From: Calditrichota bacterium
Lineage (GTDB): Bacteria > Zhuqueibacterota > Zhuqueibacteria > Zhuqueibacterales > Geothermadaptataceae
NCBI GenBank assembly: GCA_008501545.1
Contig: QQUM01000441.1
Coordinates: forward strand, 1 to 10,653
Direction: 5' to 3'
Length of the DNA: 10,653 nucleotides
Below are positions 1 to 7,619 of the stretch, piece after piece. The notes beneath the pieces are model-generated. The model was not told where the DNA came from, made no database searches, and worked only from the letters and a program-made list of their open reading frames with translations. The translations under genes were made by a program, and so were the position numbers. Position 1 is the stretch's first letter. Every line of letters starts with the position of its first letter.

Positions 1-314
1 ATTTCACTTTTCGCAAGCTCTTTGGCAATCTTTTGCTGTGTTTCCACTGAGCGGTTTTTCATTCCATTGTCTTCAAAAGCGGTAAATCCTTCATCAGCCA
101 TAAATTTAAGCTGATCGATTAAATCTTCGCCAGCATGATTTTTAAACATACCGAAGTGAGGAGCGAATTTGAGTTTGAATTTTCCCTTGCTGGCTTGTAG
201 AAGTGGGGAAGGTAATATGGCTGTTGCCGAAGCAGTGGATGCCGTGGCTGTTGCTGTTGCGGCTGCAAGTGTGGTTGCAATAAAATTTCTTCGGGATATA
301 TTTTTCTTTTCCAT
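1..314 (-). CDS. Tat-exported TIM-barrel sugar isomerase-like protein (3' part cut off)
   Basis: The first 104 residues are visible; the rest runs off the left edge. The N-terminus is a twin-arginine signal (MEKKNISRRNFIATTL, Arg8-Arg9) followed by an unusually repetitive Ala/Thr/Ser stretch to about residue 32, so the protein is probably exported folded to the periplasm. The mature start (KFKLKFAPHFGMFKNHAG) and the following DQLKFMADEGFTAFEDNGM segment resemble the hydroxypyruvate isomerase-like branch of the xylose-isomerase-type TIM-barrel superfamily, as found in Bacteroidota and related phyla. The ATG at 314 is chosen because AGGAGG (321-326) lies six bases upstream and the Tat motif follows directly. 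The metal-binding residues expected in the second half are outside the window, so activity cannot be judged. It is the last visible gene of a minus-strand group of two oxidoreductases and two TIM-barrel proteins. The true reaction and substrate are unknown. Confidence 0.8.
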   Translation of the reverse strand, partial: MEKKNISRRNFIATTLAAATATATASTASATAILPSPLLQASKGKFKLKFAPHFGMFKNHAGEDLIDQLKFMADEGFTAFEDNGMKNRSVETQQKIAKELAKSE

Positions 315-329
315 TTTCTTCCTCCTCAT

Positions 330-377
330 AATCGTGATGATCGATCAGGGGATATCCTCTGATCGATCATCACGATT
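330..377. repeat. 48-bp near-perfect palindrome, copy 1 of a dispersed repeat
   Basis: Bases 331-348 (ATCGTGATGATCGATCAG) are the exact reverse complement of 359-376. The ten bases between them contain the self-complementary GGATATCC, so the whole element folds with a single imperfect pair. It sits between the stop of the oxidoreductase gene (402) and the Shine-Dalgarno site of the downstream TIM-barrel gene (start 314). In minus-strand mRNA it would be a long hairpin right before translation starts. There is no T-tract, so it is not a typical intrinsic terminator. A related core lies at 8672-8699. Confidence 0.8.
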
Positions 378-401
378 TATCTGCATTTATTTATCCGTAT
401 T

Positions 402-1718
402 TTAAATCGTCCACGCCCCTCGCATCGGCCGCCAGAGCATGCGGTTCGCTTCTTCATCGTTGATGAAACGTTCTTTTTGTACATCGAAGTGTATTTTTCG
501 TCCCAACAACATGGCAATTTTACCAAGATGGCCGGTCATGACGGAATGGTGTGCGACCTCAACCGGCGTGATGGTTTTCTTGCGTGAACGAACACAATCG
601 AGAAAATTTTGATGGTGATCTGTACTTTGATAAAGGTGAATATCCTGCGCGGAAAGCGGCGTCCGGATAATGGTGTCGTTGCTGGCACGAAGATGGCCAC
701 CGCGATTGACATGAATCCAGCCTTCATTTCCAATAAAATGCACACCCATGCCTTTTTCCTGCTTGCGTTGATCGGCTACGATCATTGTAAAACCTTCAGC
801 GTATTTGGCTTCGAAATAATAGTCGGTTGGTGTATCAAACTGGCCGTCAAGTGCTGGAGGGTATTTTGCATAGCCTTCGATTTCTGCTGCAGCGCTGCGT
901 TCCGTGTTCATGCCCCAGTGCGCAATGTCGATGTGGTGTCCGGCCCAGTCGGTGAGCTGGCCACCGGAATAGTCACTGATCCAGCGGAAGTTCCAGTGAC
1001 AGCGGGTTGGATTGTACGGCACGTAAGGCGCGGGCCCCAACCACATGTCGTAATCAAAATGTTCAGGAACCGGGGCAGGTTGTGTCGAGCCTTTGCGAAT
1101 GGAATTGCCCCACGGCAAGCCGACACGAACGGTGTGAACCTCACCAATTCGGCCATTGCGGACAAGTTCACAGGCAAAACGGAAGTGGCTTTGTGAACGC
1201 TGCCAACTGCCGGTTTGCCAGACAACGCCGTAACGCTGGACTGTATCGACGATTGCGCGGCCCTCCCGGATGGTGTAGGCGAGTGGTTTTTCGCAATAAA
1301 TATCTTTTCCTGTCCGTGCAGCAGCACTGGCGATAATCGCATGCCAATGATCGGGAGTGGCTATCATGACAGCGTCGATATCTTTGCGAGCCAGCACTTC
1401 GCGGTAATCTTTATGAATGGTGCAGTCTTTCGAGGCATATCTTTGATTCACAAGGTTTTGTGCATTTTCTGCGTGGTGCCGGTCGACGTCGCATACGGCA
1501 ACGACACGTGCTCCCGACAGCTCCAAGAAGGAGCGCATGTTGCTCGTTCCCATACCACCAACACCGATACAACCGATCGTAATTTTATCATTTGGCGCAA
1601 CAAGGCCGGCTTTTGCAAAAATTCGGGAGGGGAGAATAGATGGGAATGCCGCAGCTCCCATGGAAATTGCAGCAGCATTTTTAAGAAAAGTACGGCGGTC
1701 GATCTTTTTTTTCTTCAT
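402..1718 (-). CDS. Tat-exported Gfo/Idh/MocA family NAD(P)-dependent oxidoreductase
   Basis: The 438-residue protein begins with a Tat signal (DRRTFLK at 7-13, hydrophobic stretch to about 33, likely cleaved near SRIFA-K). A Rossmann domain follows, with the dinucleotide loop GCIGVGGMG (49-57) and the family motif CEKP (142-145), whose Lys144 is the expected catalytic lysine. The C-terminal α/β domain carries GGQLTDWAGHHIDIAHWGM (252-270), typical of exported members. The family oxidises or reduces sugar and cyclitol hydroxyls with NAD(P). Exported members are thought to carry tightly bound cofactor loaded before Tat export, as in Zymomonas glucose-fructose oxidoreductase. The ATG at 1718 has GAGGAAG a few bases upstream. 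It follows the cytoplasmic TIM-barrel gene by 70 bases and precedes the exported one, so co-transcription is likely. The sugar substrate cannot be read from sequence. Confidence 0.9.
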   Translation of the reverse strand: MKKKKIDRRTFLKNAAAISMGAAAFPSILPSRIFAKAGLVAPNDKITIGCIGVGGMGTSNMRSFLELSGARVVAVCDVDRHHAENAQNLVNQRYASKDCTIHKDYREVLARKDIDAVMIATPDHWHAIIASAAARTGKDIYCEKPLAYTIREGRAIVDTVQRYGVVWQTGSWQRSQSHFRFACELVRNGRIGEVHTVRVGLPWGNSIRKGSTQPAPVPEHFDYDMWLGPAPYVPYNPTRCHWNFRWISDYSGGQLTDWAGHHIDIAHWGMNTERSAAAEIEGYAKYPPALDGQFDTPTDYYFEAKYAEGFTMIVADQRKQEKGMGVHFIGNEGWIHVNRGGHLRASNDTIIRTPLSAQDIHLYQSTDHHQNFLDCVRSRKKTITPVEVAHHSVMTGHLGKIAMLLGRKIHFDVQKERFINDEEANRMLWRPMRGAWTI

Positions 1719-1788
1719 CGCTCTTCCTCAAAATGATTCGCGTTCAGAAATAAAACAGTGCAGATCCGGTTTCGAGATGAGTTTTTAT

Positions 1789-2784
1789 CTACTTCTCATC
1801 AAAAGCTGCATCAAATGCGACTGTGGACGGAGAGAAATTGATACTGTTAACAAATTCACAGGCTTCTTCGGCGCCATATTTGCGCTCCATACCGCAGTCT
1901 TCCCATTCCACTGAAAGTGGTCCGTTGTACCCGATGTGGTTCAGGGCACGAATTATTTCTTCAAAATCCACATCCCCGTGACCCAGGCTGCGGAAATCCC
2001 AACCACGCTGTGCATGCCCAAAATTGAGGTGACTGGCGAGAATACCGCTGTAGCCATTGAGTTGCAAGGCCGCATCTTTCATGTGAACATGGTAGATGCG
2101 ATCTTTAAATTCGTAAAGAAACATAACCGGGTCGACCATTTGCCAGAGAAGATGACTGGGATCAAAATTGAAGCCAAATGCCTCGCGTCCGTCAACGGCT
2201 TCAACGGCACGTTTTGCTGTGACGATATCGAATGCGATTTCAGTCGGATGGACTTCAAGTGCGAATTTTACACCGCATTCATCGAAAACATCGAGAATGG
2301 GATTCCACATGTCGGCGAAATACCGAAAGCCGTCATCGATCATCTTGTCGGGAACTGGCGGGAAACTGTAAAGCAGATGCCAAATCGATGAGCCGGTAAA
2401 GCCATTTACGACATTTAAACCCATGTTTTTAGCCGATCGTGCAGCATTTTTCATTGTTTCAACAGCCCATGCACGTTTTTTCTCCGCATCGCCGGCGCAG
2501 TTTGCCGGTGCGAAACCATCACTTCGACTGTCGGTGTTGGGGTCGCAAACCAGTTGCCCGGCCAGGTGATGGCTTATAGAGAAAATTTGCAAACCATTCC
2601 TGGCGAGGATATCTTTCTGCTGCTTGCAATAATCCAAATCTGTCGCACCACGATCGACGTCAAAATGATCGCCCCAGCATGCTAATTCGAGACCATCGTA
2701 GCCCCATTTTGCGGCTTTCTCAGCCATTTCTTTTACCGGAAGATCTGCCCATTGCGCAGTGCAAAGAGTAACTGGGCGTGCCAT
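1789..2784 (-). CDS. Cytoplasmic xylose-isomerase-like TIM-barrel sugar isomerase/epimerase
   Basis: The 331-residue protein has no signal peptide. The N-terminal segment (TAQWADLPVKEMAEKAAKWG, then GYDGLELACWGDHFDVD at 28-44) is characteristic of a sugar phosphate isomerase/epimerase subgroup common in Planctomycetota, Verrucomicrobiota and Bacteroidota. Likely divalent-metal ligands of the AP-endonuclease-2/xylose-isomerase barrel are visible: Glu177 (FALEVHP), Asp208 and His211 (FDPSHL), His234 (HVHMKDA) and Glu293 (SVEWEDCGM). Length is normal for the family. The start has GAGGA about seven bases upstream. It lies between two Gfo/Idh/MocA genes. Family members include isomerases, epimerases and lyases acting on 3-keto-glycosides. 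Together with the neighbouring dehydrogenases, a role in elimination or isomerisation of an oxidised sugar is plausible but inferred. Confidence 0.88.
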   Translation of the reverse strand: MARPVTLCTAQWADLPVKEMAEKAAKWGYDGLELACWGDHFDVDRGATDLDYCKQQKDILARNGLQIFSISHHLAGQLVCDPNTDSRSDGFAPANCAGDAEKKRAWAVETMKNAARSAKNMGLNVVNGFTGSSIWHLLYSFPPVPDKMIDDGFRYFADMWNPILDVFDECGVKFALEVHPTEIAFDIVTAKRAVEAVDGREAFGFNFDPSHLLWQMVDPVMFLYEFKDRIYHVHMKDAALQLNGYSGILASHLNFGHAQRGWDFRSLGHGDVDFEEIIRALNHIGYNGPLSVEWEDCGMERKYGAEEACEFVNSINFSPSTVAFDAAFDEK

Positions 2785-2822
2785 TTTTTGTCCTCACTGT
2801 TAATGAAAAATAATTCAATAAT

Positions 2823-2895
2823 CAATATTCAACACTCAATAACCAATTTCCAAATTTAAATCAATTGGACATTGAATATTGGATATTGAGTGTTG
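2823..2895. repeat. AT-rich inverted and direct repeats between two sugar genes
   Basis: The 112-base gap between the Gfo/Idh/MocA stop (2897) and the TIM-barrel start (2784) is built from variants of CAATATTC and CACTCAATA. CAACACTCAATA (2830-2841) is exactly complementary to TATTGAGTGTTG (2884-2895), and CAATATTC (2823-2830) to GAATATTG (2874-2881). The mRNA could fold here, directly after the upstream stop codon. Because there is no GC-rich stem with a T-tract, I read it as a low-complexity intergenic repeat, not a clear terminator. Confidence 0.6.
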
Positions 2896-2896
2896 T

Positions 2897-4066
2897 TTAT
2901 TGCATTTTTGTCCATTTTTCTGTGCCGTTGCTGTTCTCAATCACTTTTTCGATGAACAGCATACCGCGTACACCTTCATGCACTTGTGGAAAATCGGAAA
3001 TCAATTCAGAAGGTTGTTCTCCATTCAATTTGGCCCGAATGGTATCGGCGAAGTTACAGTAGTGGTTGGCAAAGGCTTCAAAAAAGCCTTCCGGATGACC
3101 GGGGGGAATGCGTGTTGCATGGGCCGCCGCAGCGCTTTTTTCACCAACATAGCCTGTGCCGCGCTTCCAGACTTCTTCTCCCTGTCCGAGAACACCCACA
3201 TGCAAATAGTTTGGATTTTCCTGATTCCAGTGCACGCTTTTCTTCTCACCATAAATCCAGATGGCAAGATGGTTTTCTTCGCCAACTGCAATTTGGCTGA
3301 CATGCAGGATGCCTTTTGCACCTTTTTCCAGTCGCAGCATGCAATTGACATCATCATCAAGGATGCGGCCTTCGACAAAGGTGGTGAGATCAGTACAGAC
3401 GTGGGTGATTTCCAGGCCGGTCATATATTCGACAAGGTTGGCAGCGTGGGTTCCGATATCACCGAGCGCACCGCCGGCGCCGGACTGTTTTGGATCGCTG
3501 CGCCAGACCGCTTGTTTTTGCTCTTCTTTTTCAAGTGCAGTGGCAAGCCAGTCCTGTTTGTACTGCACAACCACCTTACGGATTTTTCCAAGGTCACCTG
3601 CTGAAATCATGTCGCGTCCGAGCTTTACCATTGGGTAGCCTGGATAATTGTGCATTAATCCAAAAACGAGGCCAGATTCATCAACAATTTTCTGGAGTTG
3701 CAGTGCTTCGGCGTGAGTGAAGGTCATGGGTTTTTCGCACATAACATGAAATCCGGCATCGAGAAATGCCGCGGCGATAGGGAAGTGGGAGTTGTTCGGG
3801 GTGGTAATTGCTGCAAAGTCAATGCGCTCTTCGGGTGGTAATTGCAGCTCTTTCTCGATCATGATTTCCCAGGAATCATAGGTTCTTTCGGGATCGATAC
3901 CGTAAATTTGTCCCGCCAGACGTGATCTTTCCGGATTGCTGCTGAATGCGCCGGCCACAAATTCGATATTGCCATCGAGAAAAGCTGCTTTGCGGTGTAC
4001 ATCGCCGATAAAAGCGCCTGGACCACCGCCAATCAGACCCATTTTTAATCTTCGCTTAGAAGACAT
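2897..4066 (-). CDS. Cytoplasmic Gfo/Idh/MocA family oxidoreductase
   Basis: The 389-residue protein has no signal sequence, in contrast to its paralogue at 402-1718. The N-terminal Rossmann fold starts at LKMGLIGGGPGAFIGDVHR (7-25). ITTPNNSHFPIAAAFLDAG precedes the catalytic CEKP motif (110-113, Lys112). The C-terminal substrate domain contains GALGDIGTHAANLVEYMTG (199-217), whose His207 is the usual active-site histidine. The variant GGGPGAFIG loop and the insert after GIDPERTYDSWEIM match the subgroup that oxidises glycosides or inositol-like sugars using NAD. The ATG at 4066 has AGGAG about ten bases upstream. It is the first gene of the four-gene sugar group and is separated from the membrane-protein gene by 215 bases, so it may have its own promoter. 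The exact substrate is unknown. Confidence 0.9.
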   Translation of the reverse strand: MSSKRRLKMGLIGGGPGAFIGDVHRKAAFLDGNIEFVAGAFSSNPERSRLAGQIYGIDPERTYDSWEIMIEKELQLPPEERIDFAAITTPNNSHFPIAAAFLDAGFHVMCEKPMTFTHAEALQLQKIVDESGLVFGLMHNYPGYPMVKLGRDMISAGDLGKIRKVVVQYKQDWLATALEKEEQKQAVWRSDPKQSGAGGALGDIGTHAANLVEYMTGLEITHVCTDLTTFVEGRILDDDVNCMLRLEKGAKGILHVSQIAVGEENHLAIWIYGEKKSVHWNQENPNYLHVGVLGQGEEVWKRGTGYVGEKSAAAAHATRIPPGHPEGFFEAFANHYCNFADTIRAKLNGEQPSELISDFPQVHEGVRGMLFIEKVIENSNGTEKWTKMQ

Positions 4067-4174
4067 TTTTATTTTACTCCTGTGATAATTTTTTTGAGTT
4101 GGCAGTGTGCGAGGTGAATTGATACATAATGAAATCGTTTGTCCTCATGCCTGTAGATGGTTTATAAAAGCTTA

Positions 4175-4180
4175 ATTATA
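4175..4180 (-). promoter_or_regulatory. Possible -10 box for the sugar gene group
   Basis: On the minus strand bases 4180-4175 read TATAAT, a perfect -10 match, about 110 bases before the ATG at 4066. A T-rich stretch lies upstream, but no well-spaced -35 box is visible. The rest of the gap 4067-4281 shows no gene and no convincing terminator. Confidence 0.3.
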
Positions 4181-4281
4181 AAGGCGATAATATTTAAAAA
4201 AAACAAAGGAAAACGAATGCATAAACCATGAATGACAATTTTTTACAGTTGTTCTTCCTTGAGCGGATCCTTACAATCTTA

Positions 4282-5586
4282 TTATTTCTCAGATTGCAAA
4301 GAGACTGGTTTTAACATGTATGAATTTGCCAGAATTCTTCCGGTTAAAAATGCTGTTGCTGCCGCAGTGGCACCGACCAAATCAAATGAGTTCACAAGAA
4401 CGAACAATACCACCGCGATCGTACACACTTCAATAAGTGTTGCCATTGTAATCGGTTTTGTGTGTTGTGTTGCAACGAGAATGGATCGCTGCCAGGAAAG
4501 TATAACCGATAGACCGGGCAGCAGAATGAGTACAAGTGTCGGAATGCGGGCGAATGCAGCTAATTCCGGGGACAAACCCGAGACTGTCTCATACCACCAG
4601 GAAAATGCTGGCGGCGAAGCGATAATCAGCAGGCCGGTCGATGCTGATATAGCAAGATTTCTGGCGAATTTTGCAATGGCTCGTTTCTGCGGTTCCTGCA
4701 TTTTTAAATAGGTCACACCAACTTCCTGGAAGGATAAACCGAAGGCGCGGAAAACAAAGACAATTGCGTTGACTACGGGCAATACCGCCAGCGATTCCAG
4801 CGAATTCCTGCTTTGTCCAACAAAAAATGTAACCAGTGGATGCACACCCAATCCTAAAAATGAAGTCAAAGCGAGTGGGTAGTAAAATGCTGTAATTCTG
4901 CGGTAGGTGAGTGATTGCGTGCTGATTTTCGTCGATTTGTTACGGATATTTTGTGTTGCACTGTGTGCCATGATCCGTGCTGTCAGTGCTTCCAAAACAA
5001 CGCCGACACTGAGTGCAAAAGCACCGACATAGGCACCCTGAAAACTGCTGAATGCATACAAGACAACGGCCGTAAGTGTCATGCTTGTTACGCGAATAAC
5101 CGTGCCATAGGCAACTTTACGGGTTTGGTGGCTGCGAATGAGAATCCCCTGATAAAACCGCCGGTAGCCAATTGCACCCGGCCACGGGAGCAGAATAAGC
5201 AAAGCAATATGTGTCAGCCGGGTGACTTTTAGCTCAAGCCCGATTAAGTCCATCATGATAAAATTAAAAATGGCCGGCACGAGTAGCAGCGCCATAGCCA
5301 CGGTGATCAGGATATTCAGTGAGTAAGTAAAATTGCGAAGTCTGTTAAATGTATGTGCGTCTTCTATCAACGCGGTCGAAGCCGTCATGATCATAATTAC
5401 CGGTGCTTCAATAATCAGAGCGAAAGAATAAGCGACACCGTACGCAGCGAGATTGAAGGTCGAATCGGTGAGGCGGGCGATTATTGCAGTTAAAAACGGC
5501 CCTTCAAAGGCCATCATCAACCAGGTAAGCAACAGGGGTGACCAGAATTTAAAGATTTCTTTTTGGCTAAGAGAATTTTGGTTCAT
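4282..5586 (-). CDS. Multi-pass membrane transporter of MATE/MOP type, ANK-like
   Basis: The 434-residue protein is almost entirely hydrophobic, with about ten to twelve likely transmembrane helices, in two halves split by a hydrophilic stretch around 205-230. This fits the multidrug/oligosaccharidyl-lipid/polysaccharide flippase superfamily. Two segments recall the animal progressive ankylosis (ANK) family: AAYGVAYSF (47-55), and YPLAL (236-240) followed by HPLVTFF and SLESLAVLPVV (262-272), where ANK has a similar PLAL...RPIVNLF...EAVAIL pattern. That resemblance is from memory, not an alignment. The substrate is unknown; ANK itself exports organic anions and ATP/pyrophosphate-related compounds. 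No clear Shine-Dalgarno precedes the ATG at 5586, and an in-frame stop lies six codons upstream, so this is the longest start. It follows the small membrane protein by 77 bases. Confidence 0.75.
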   Translation of the reverse strand: MNQNSLSQKEIFKFWSPLLLTWLMMAFEGPFLTAIIARLTDSTFNLAAYGVAYSFALIIEAPVIMIMTASTALIEDAHTFNRLRNFTYSLNILITVAMALLLVPAIFNFIMMDLIGLELKVTRLTHIALLILLPWPGAIGYRRFYQGILIRSHQTRKVAYGTVIRVTSMTLTAVVLYAFSSFQGAYVGAFALSVGVVLEALTARIMAHSATQNIRNKSTKISTQSLTYRRITAFYYPLALTSFLGLGVHPLVTFFVGQSRNSLESLAVLPVVNAIVFVFRAFGLSFQEVGVTYLKMQEPQKRAIAKFARNLAISASTGLLIIASPPAFSWWYETVSGLSPELAAFARIPTLVLILLPGLSVILSWQRSILVATQHTKPITMATLIEVCTIAVVLFVLVNSFDLVGATAAATAFLTGRILANSYMLKPVSLQSEK

Positions 5587-5587
5587 G

Positions 5588-5660
5588 CAAATAGCGACAC
5601 GTTAGAAAATGAATGCATACGATCATGCCTGTTCCATCCACTCAAAAAAGTGTCGCATTT
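5588..5660. repeat. Inverted repeat flanking the gap between two membrane-protein genes
   Basis: Plus-strand AAATAGCGACAC (just inside 5588-5599) and GTGTCGCATTT (about 5650-5660) are complementary except for one extra base. They bracket the gap between the stop of the small membrane gene and the start of the transporter. The loop is about 50 bases and no T-tract follows the second arm, so the function is unclear. Confidence 0.35.
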
Positions 5661-5663
5661 ATG

Positions 5664-6035
5664 TCAACCAAGCGCATAGAGGTAAGATGCAGCACCGATA
5701 AGTGAGATAATTGCAAGAACGATCAAATTCCACCGGTATTCGTCAGTTTTTCGGCGATGCCGCTTTTTATTGATGATGAGACCGGTTATGCTGAGAATTA
5801 TGCAGAGAATAAACCACGAAAAAGACAAAAAGGCAAGGGATTCGTTCCAATAAGTGCGCATTTCGATGTGGAATAATCGATCAAAAAATGTTTCGAAATC
5901 CGGTTTCGCCTTATCAAAAAGTACAAGGGAAATTATGAAGTTAATCCAGCCGAAAATTGCCAGCCAATGGATTGCTTTTATGAGCTTGTCTGGCCCTCGC
6001 CGTCGGTTTCGCCCGTAGTTCGTTGTCTCAGGCAT
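5664..6035 (-). CDS. Small three-helix membrane protein, function unknown
   Basis: A 123-residue protein with a basic, proline-containing N-terminus (about residues 1-20, including GRNRRRGP). Three hydrophobic segments follow: about 21-41 (IHWLAIFGWINFIISLVLF), about 67-89 (AFLSFSWFILCIILSITGLI) and about 104-122 (LIVLAIISLIGAASYLYAL). A charged, aromatic loop with FETFFDRLFHIEMRTYWNES lies between helices one and two, and a basic KKRHRRK loop between helices two and three. I do not recognise the family. I prefer the ATG at 6035 because AGGA lies eight bases upstream; a GTG one codon earlier (6038) is only five bases from it. The gene lies 156 bases downstream of lysC, so it may share that transcript, but no functional link is evident. 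Confidence 0.65.
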   Translation of the reverse strand: MPETTNYGRNRRRGPDKLIKAIHWLAIFGWINFIISLVLFDKAKPDFETFFDRLFHIEMRTYWNESLAFLSFSWFILCIILSITGLIINKKRHRRKTDEYRWNLIVLAIISLIGAASYLYALG

Positions 6036-6191
6036 CACATTGTTCCTTTTGTGCCATGGAGATTTTCCCGTGAGGTCCGCACAAGCTCATAAAGCAATTT
6101 CTTCAACGCAATCAGCGTATCCTGGTGGTTTTATTCAATTGTGTATGCTGCACTGTTCGGATAGCTTGAAGTAGCAAATGATTGCAGATTA

Positions 6192-7619
6192 TTACACCAT
6201 TTGCAAAACTGCGCCGCGTTTCACAGCCCCATTCGTTGTTGTATCATCCGCCAGAATATCACTGTGAATTGCCTGTATTGCCGGTTCGCAGTCCGCAGTT
6301 TCTACAATAAAATATGCAGCAGCAGATGATGCGCCAATGGAAACCAGCCGGAGAGCAATGTCACGACTTATAAAAGCTTGCAAAACCCGGTTGTTTATGT
6401 GCTGATCTTCGGTAACGCCCTCACCTACAAGGGCTACGAGTGAGATATCGTCAACAATCGTAATTTGCTGTATGCTGGGAAGGCCCAATGACGTTACCAG
6501 TTGCTCACCTTGCTGCAGATTTTCTTTGGCCAGCATAAAATTTATCGACGTCTGCGAAGTAAAAATCGATTTAATATTGATATCCGCGTCATTGAAGGCC
6601 AACGTTATTTTATTAATTATGCCCGGGTTGATACCAATACCGGGTCCCGACATTTTTAGCAAAGCGATATCATTTGTGTAGGTCACGCTTTTTAGCTGGC
6701 CTGTCGCTTCTTCGGGATCATTCCGGATAATGGACGGGGCATCATTCACACTGCAGATTTCATTTATACTGAATATGCGGACCGGGATGTTTTTTTCAAC
6801 GAGTGGTTCGACGGTCATCGGGTGCAAAATTTTTGCTCCGAAATAGGATAGTTCAGCTGCTTCCCTGTAAGTCAGGTGTTTAAGCAGGCGAGGATTTTCG
6901 ATAATGCGCGGGTCGGCGCTCAGGAAGCCACTCACGTCCTTCCAGGTATCCAGGGAGGGTGCGTTGATGCAGCGGGCGATGGCAGCAGCAGTGTAATCGC
7001 TGCCTCCACGGCCCAGGAGTGTAACCCGGCCATTGTCGCGGGAAACGCCGTAAAATCCGGGAACCACGTTGGTTAAATTGTTGTTGAGACGTTTTTTCAC
7101 CAATGGCACAGCCCGCTCAAAATCGATGCGGGCATTCCCAAAACGGCCGTCAGTGATGAGCCCCATTTCTTCCGGTGTAACTTTTTCACATGCGATTCCG
7201 GCAGCAGAGAGAACAGACACGATTAATGAAGCAGAGAGCCGTTCACCGAAACTCATGACCATATCTTCGGTGAAATCGGGTGCTTCACCAAGATAATGCA
7301 CGCCTTTTAGGTACTTGGCAAGTTCATCGATCCGCACTTTTATTTGATTTACTGCCTGCTCCCGCTTTTTAGGTAAATCGATGTATTGGTGAATAATATC
7401 GCGTTTTAATGTCGTGAGATAGTCACTTAACTCCTCAATCACAGCCCGGTCATCCGTGGCTTTTGCAATCGTTTCTTTCAGACGGTCCGTCAAACCATAC
7501 CACGCAGAAACGACGATGACAAGTGGTTCATTGTATGCTCGCACAACTTCGATGATTTTACTCAGGTCGTCTTTGGATTTCAGATTCGACCCGCCAATTT
7601 TTATGACTCTTTTACTCAT
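6192..7619 (-). CDS. lysC: Aspartate kinase, monofunctional, with C-terminal ACT domains
   Basis: Phosphorylates L-aspartate with ATP, the first committed step to lysine, threonine, methionine and isoleucine. The 475-residue protein has an amino-acid-kinase domain: the N-terminal motif is KIGGSN (7-12; most homologues have KFGGTS), followed by SFGERLSA (123-130), VPGFYG (186-191), GRGGSDYTA (203-211), WKDVSGFLSADPRI (226-239) and SYFGAKILHP (258-267). Two ACT-like regulatory domains follow, about 319-380 (MSGPGIGINPGIINKI) and about 394-465 (LVALVGEGV, then RLVSIGASSAAAYFIV), so feedback inhibition by lysine or threonine is expected. There is no homoserine dehydrogenase fusion. The ATG at 7619 overlaps the asd stop as ATGA, implying translational coupling. 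The gene symbol is by function; the regulatory class (lysC-like or thrA-like) cannot be decided by eye. Confidence 0.95.
   Translation of the reverse strand: MSKRVIKIGGSNLKSKDDLSKIIEVVRAYNEPLVIVVSAWYGLTDRLKETIAKATDDRAVIEELSDYLTTLKRDIIHQYIDLPKKREQAVNQIKVRIDELAKYLKGVHYLGEAPDFTEDMVMSFGERLSASLIVSVLSAAGIACEKVTPEEMGLITDGRFGNARIDFERAVPLVKKRLNNNLTNVVPGFYGVSRDNGRVTLLGRGGSDYTAAAIARCINAPSLDTWKDVSGFLSADPRIIENPRLLKHLTYREAAELSYFGAKILHPMTVEPLVEKNIPVRIFSINEICSVNDAPSIIRNDPEEATGQLKSVTYTNDIALLKMSGPGIGINPGIINKITLAFNDADINIKSIFTSQTSINFMLAKENLQQGEQLVTSLGLPSIQQITIVDDISLVALVGEGVTEDQHINNRVLQAFISRDIALRLVSIGASSAAAYFIVETADCEPAIQAIHSDILADDTTTNGAVKRGAVLQMV

Noticed and set aside
609..1342. Long plus-strand and other-frame minus-strand open frames inside the exported oxidoreductase gene
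   Set aside because: They lack family motifs and plausible starts, and the overlapping minus-strand frame has complete Gfo/Idh/MocA motifs.
1774..1798. Hairpin GATGAG/CTCATC at the end of the cytoplasmic TIM-barrel gene as a terminator
   Set aside because: Six pairs, a 13-base loop and no T-tract; the next gene follows closely in the same direction.
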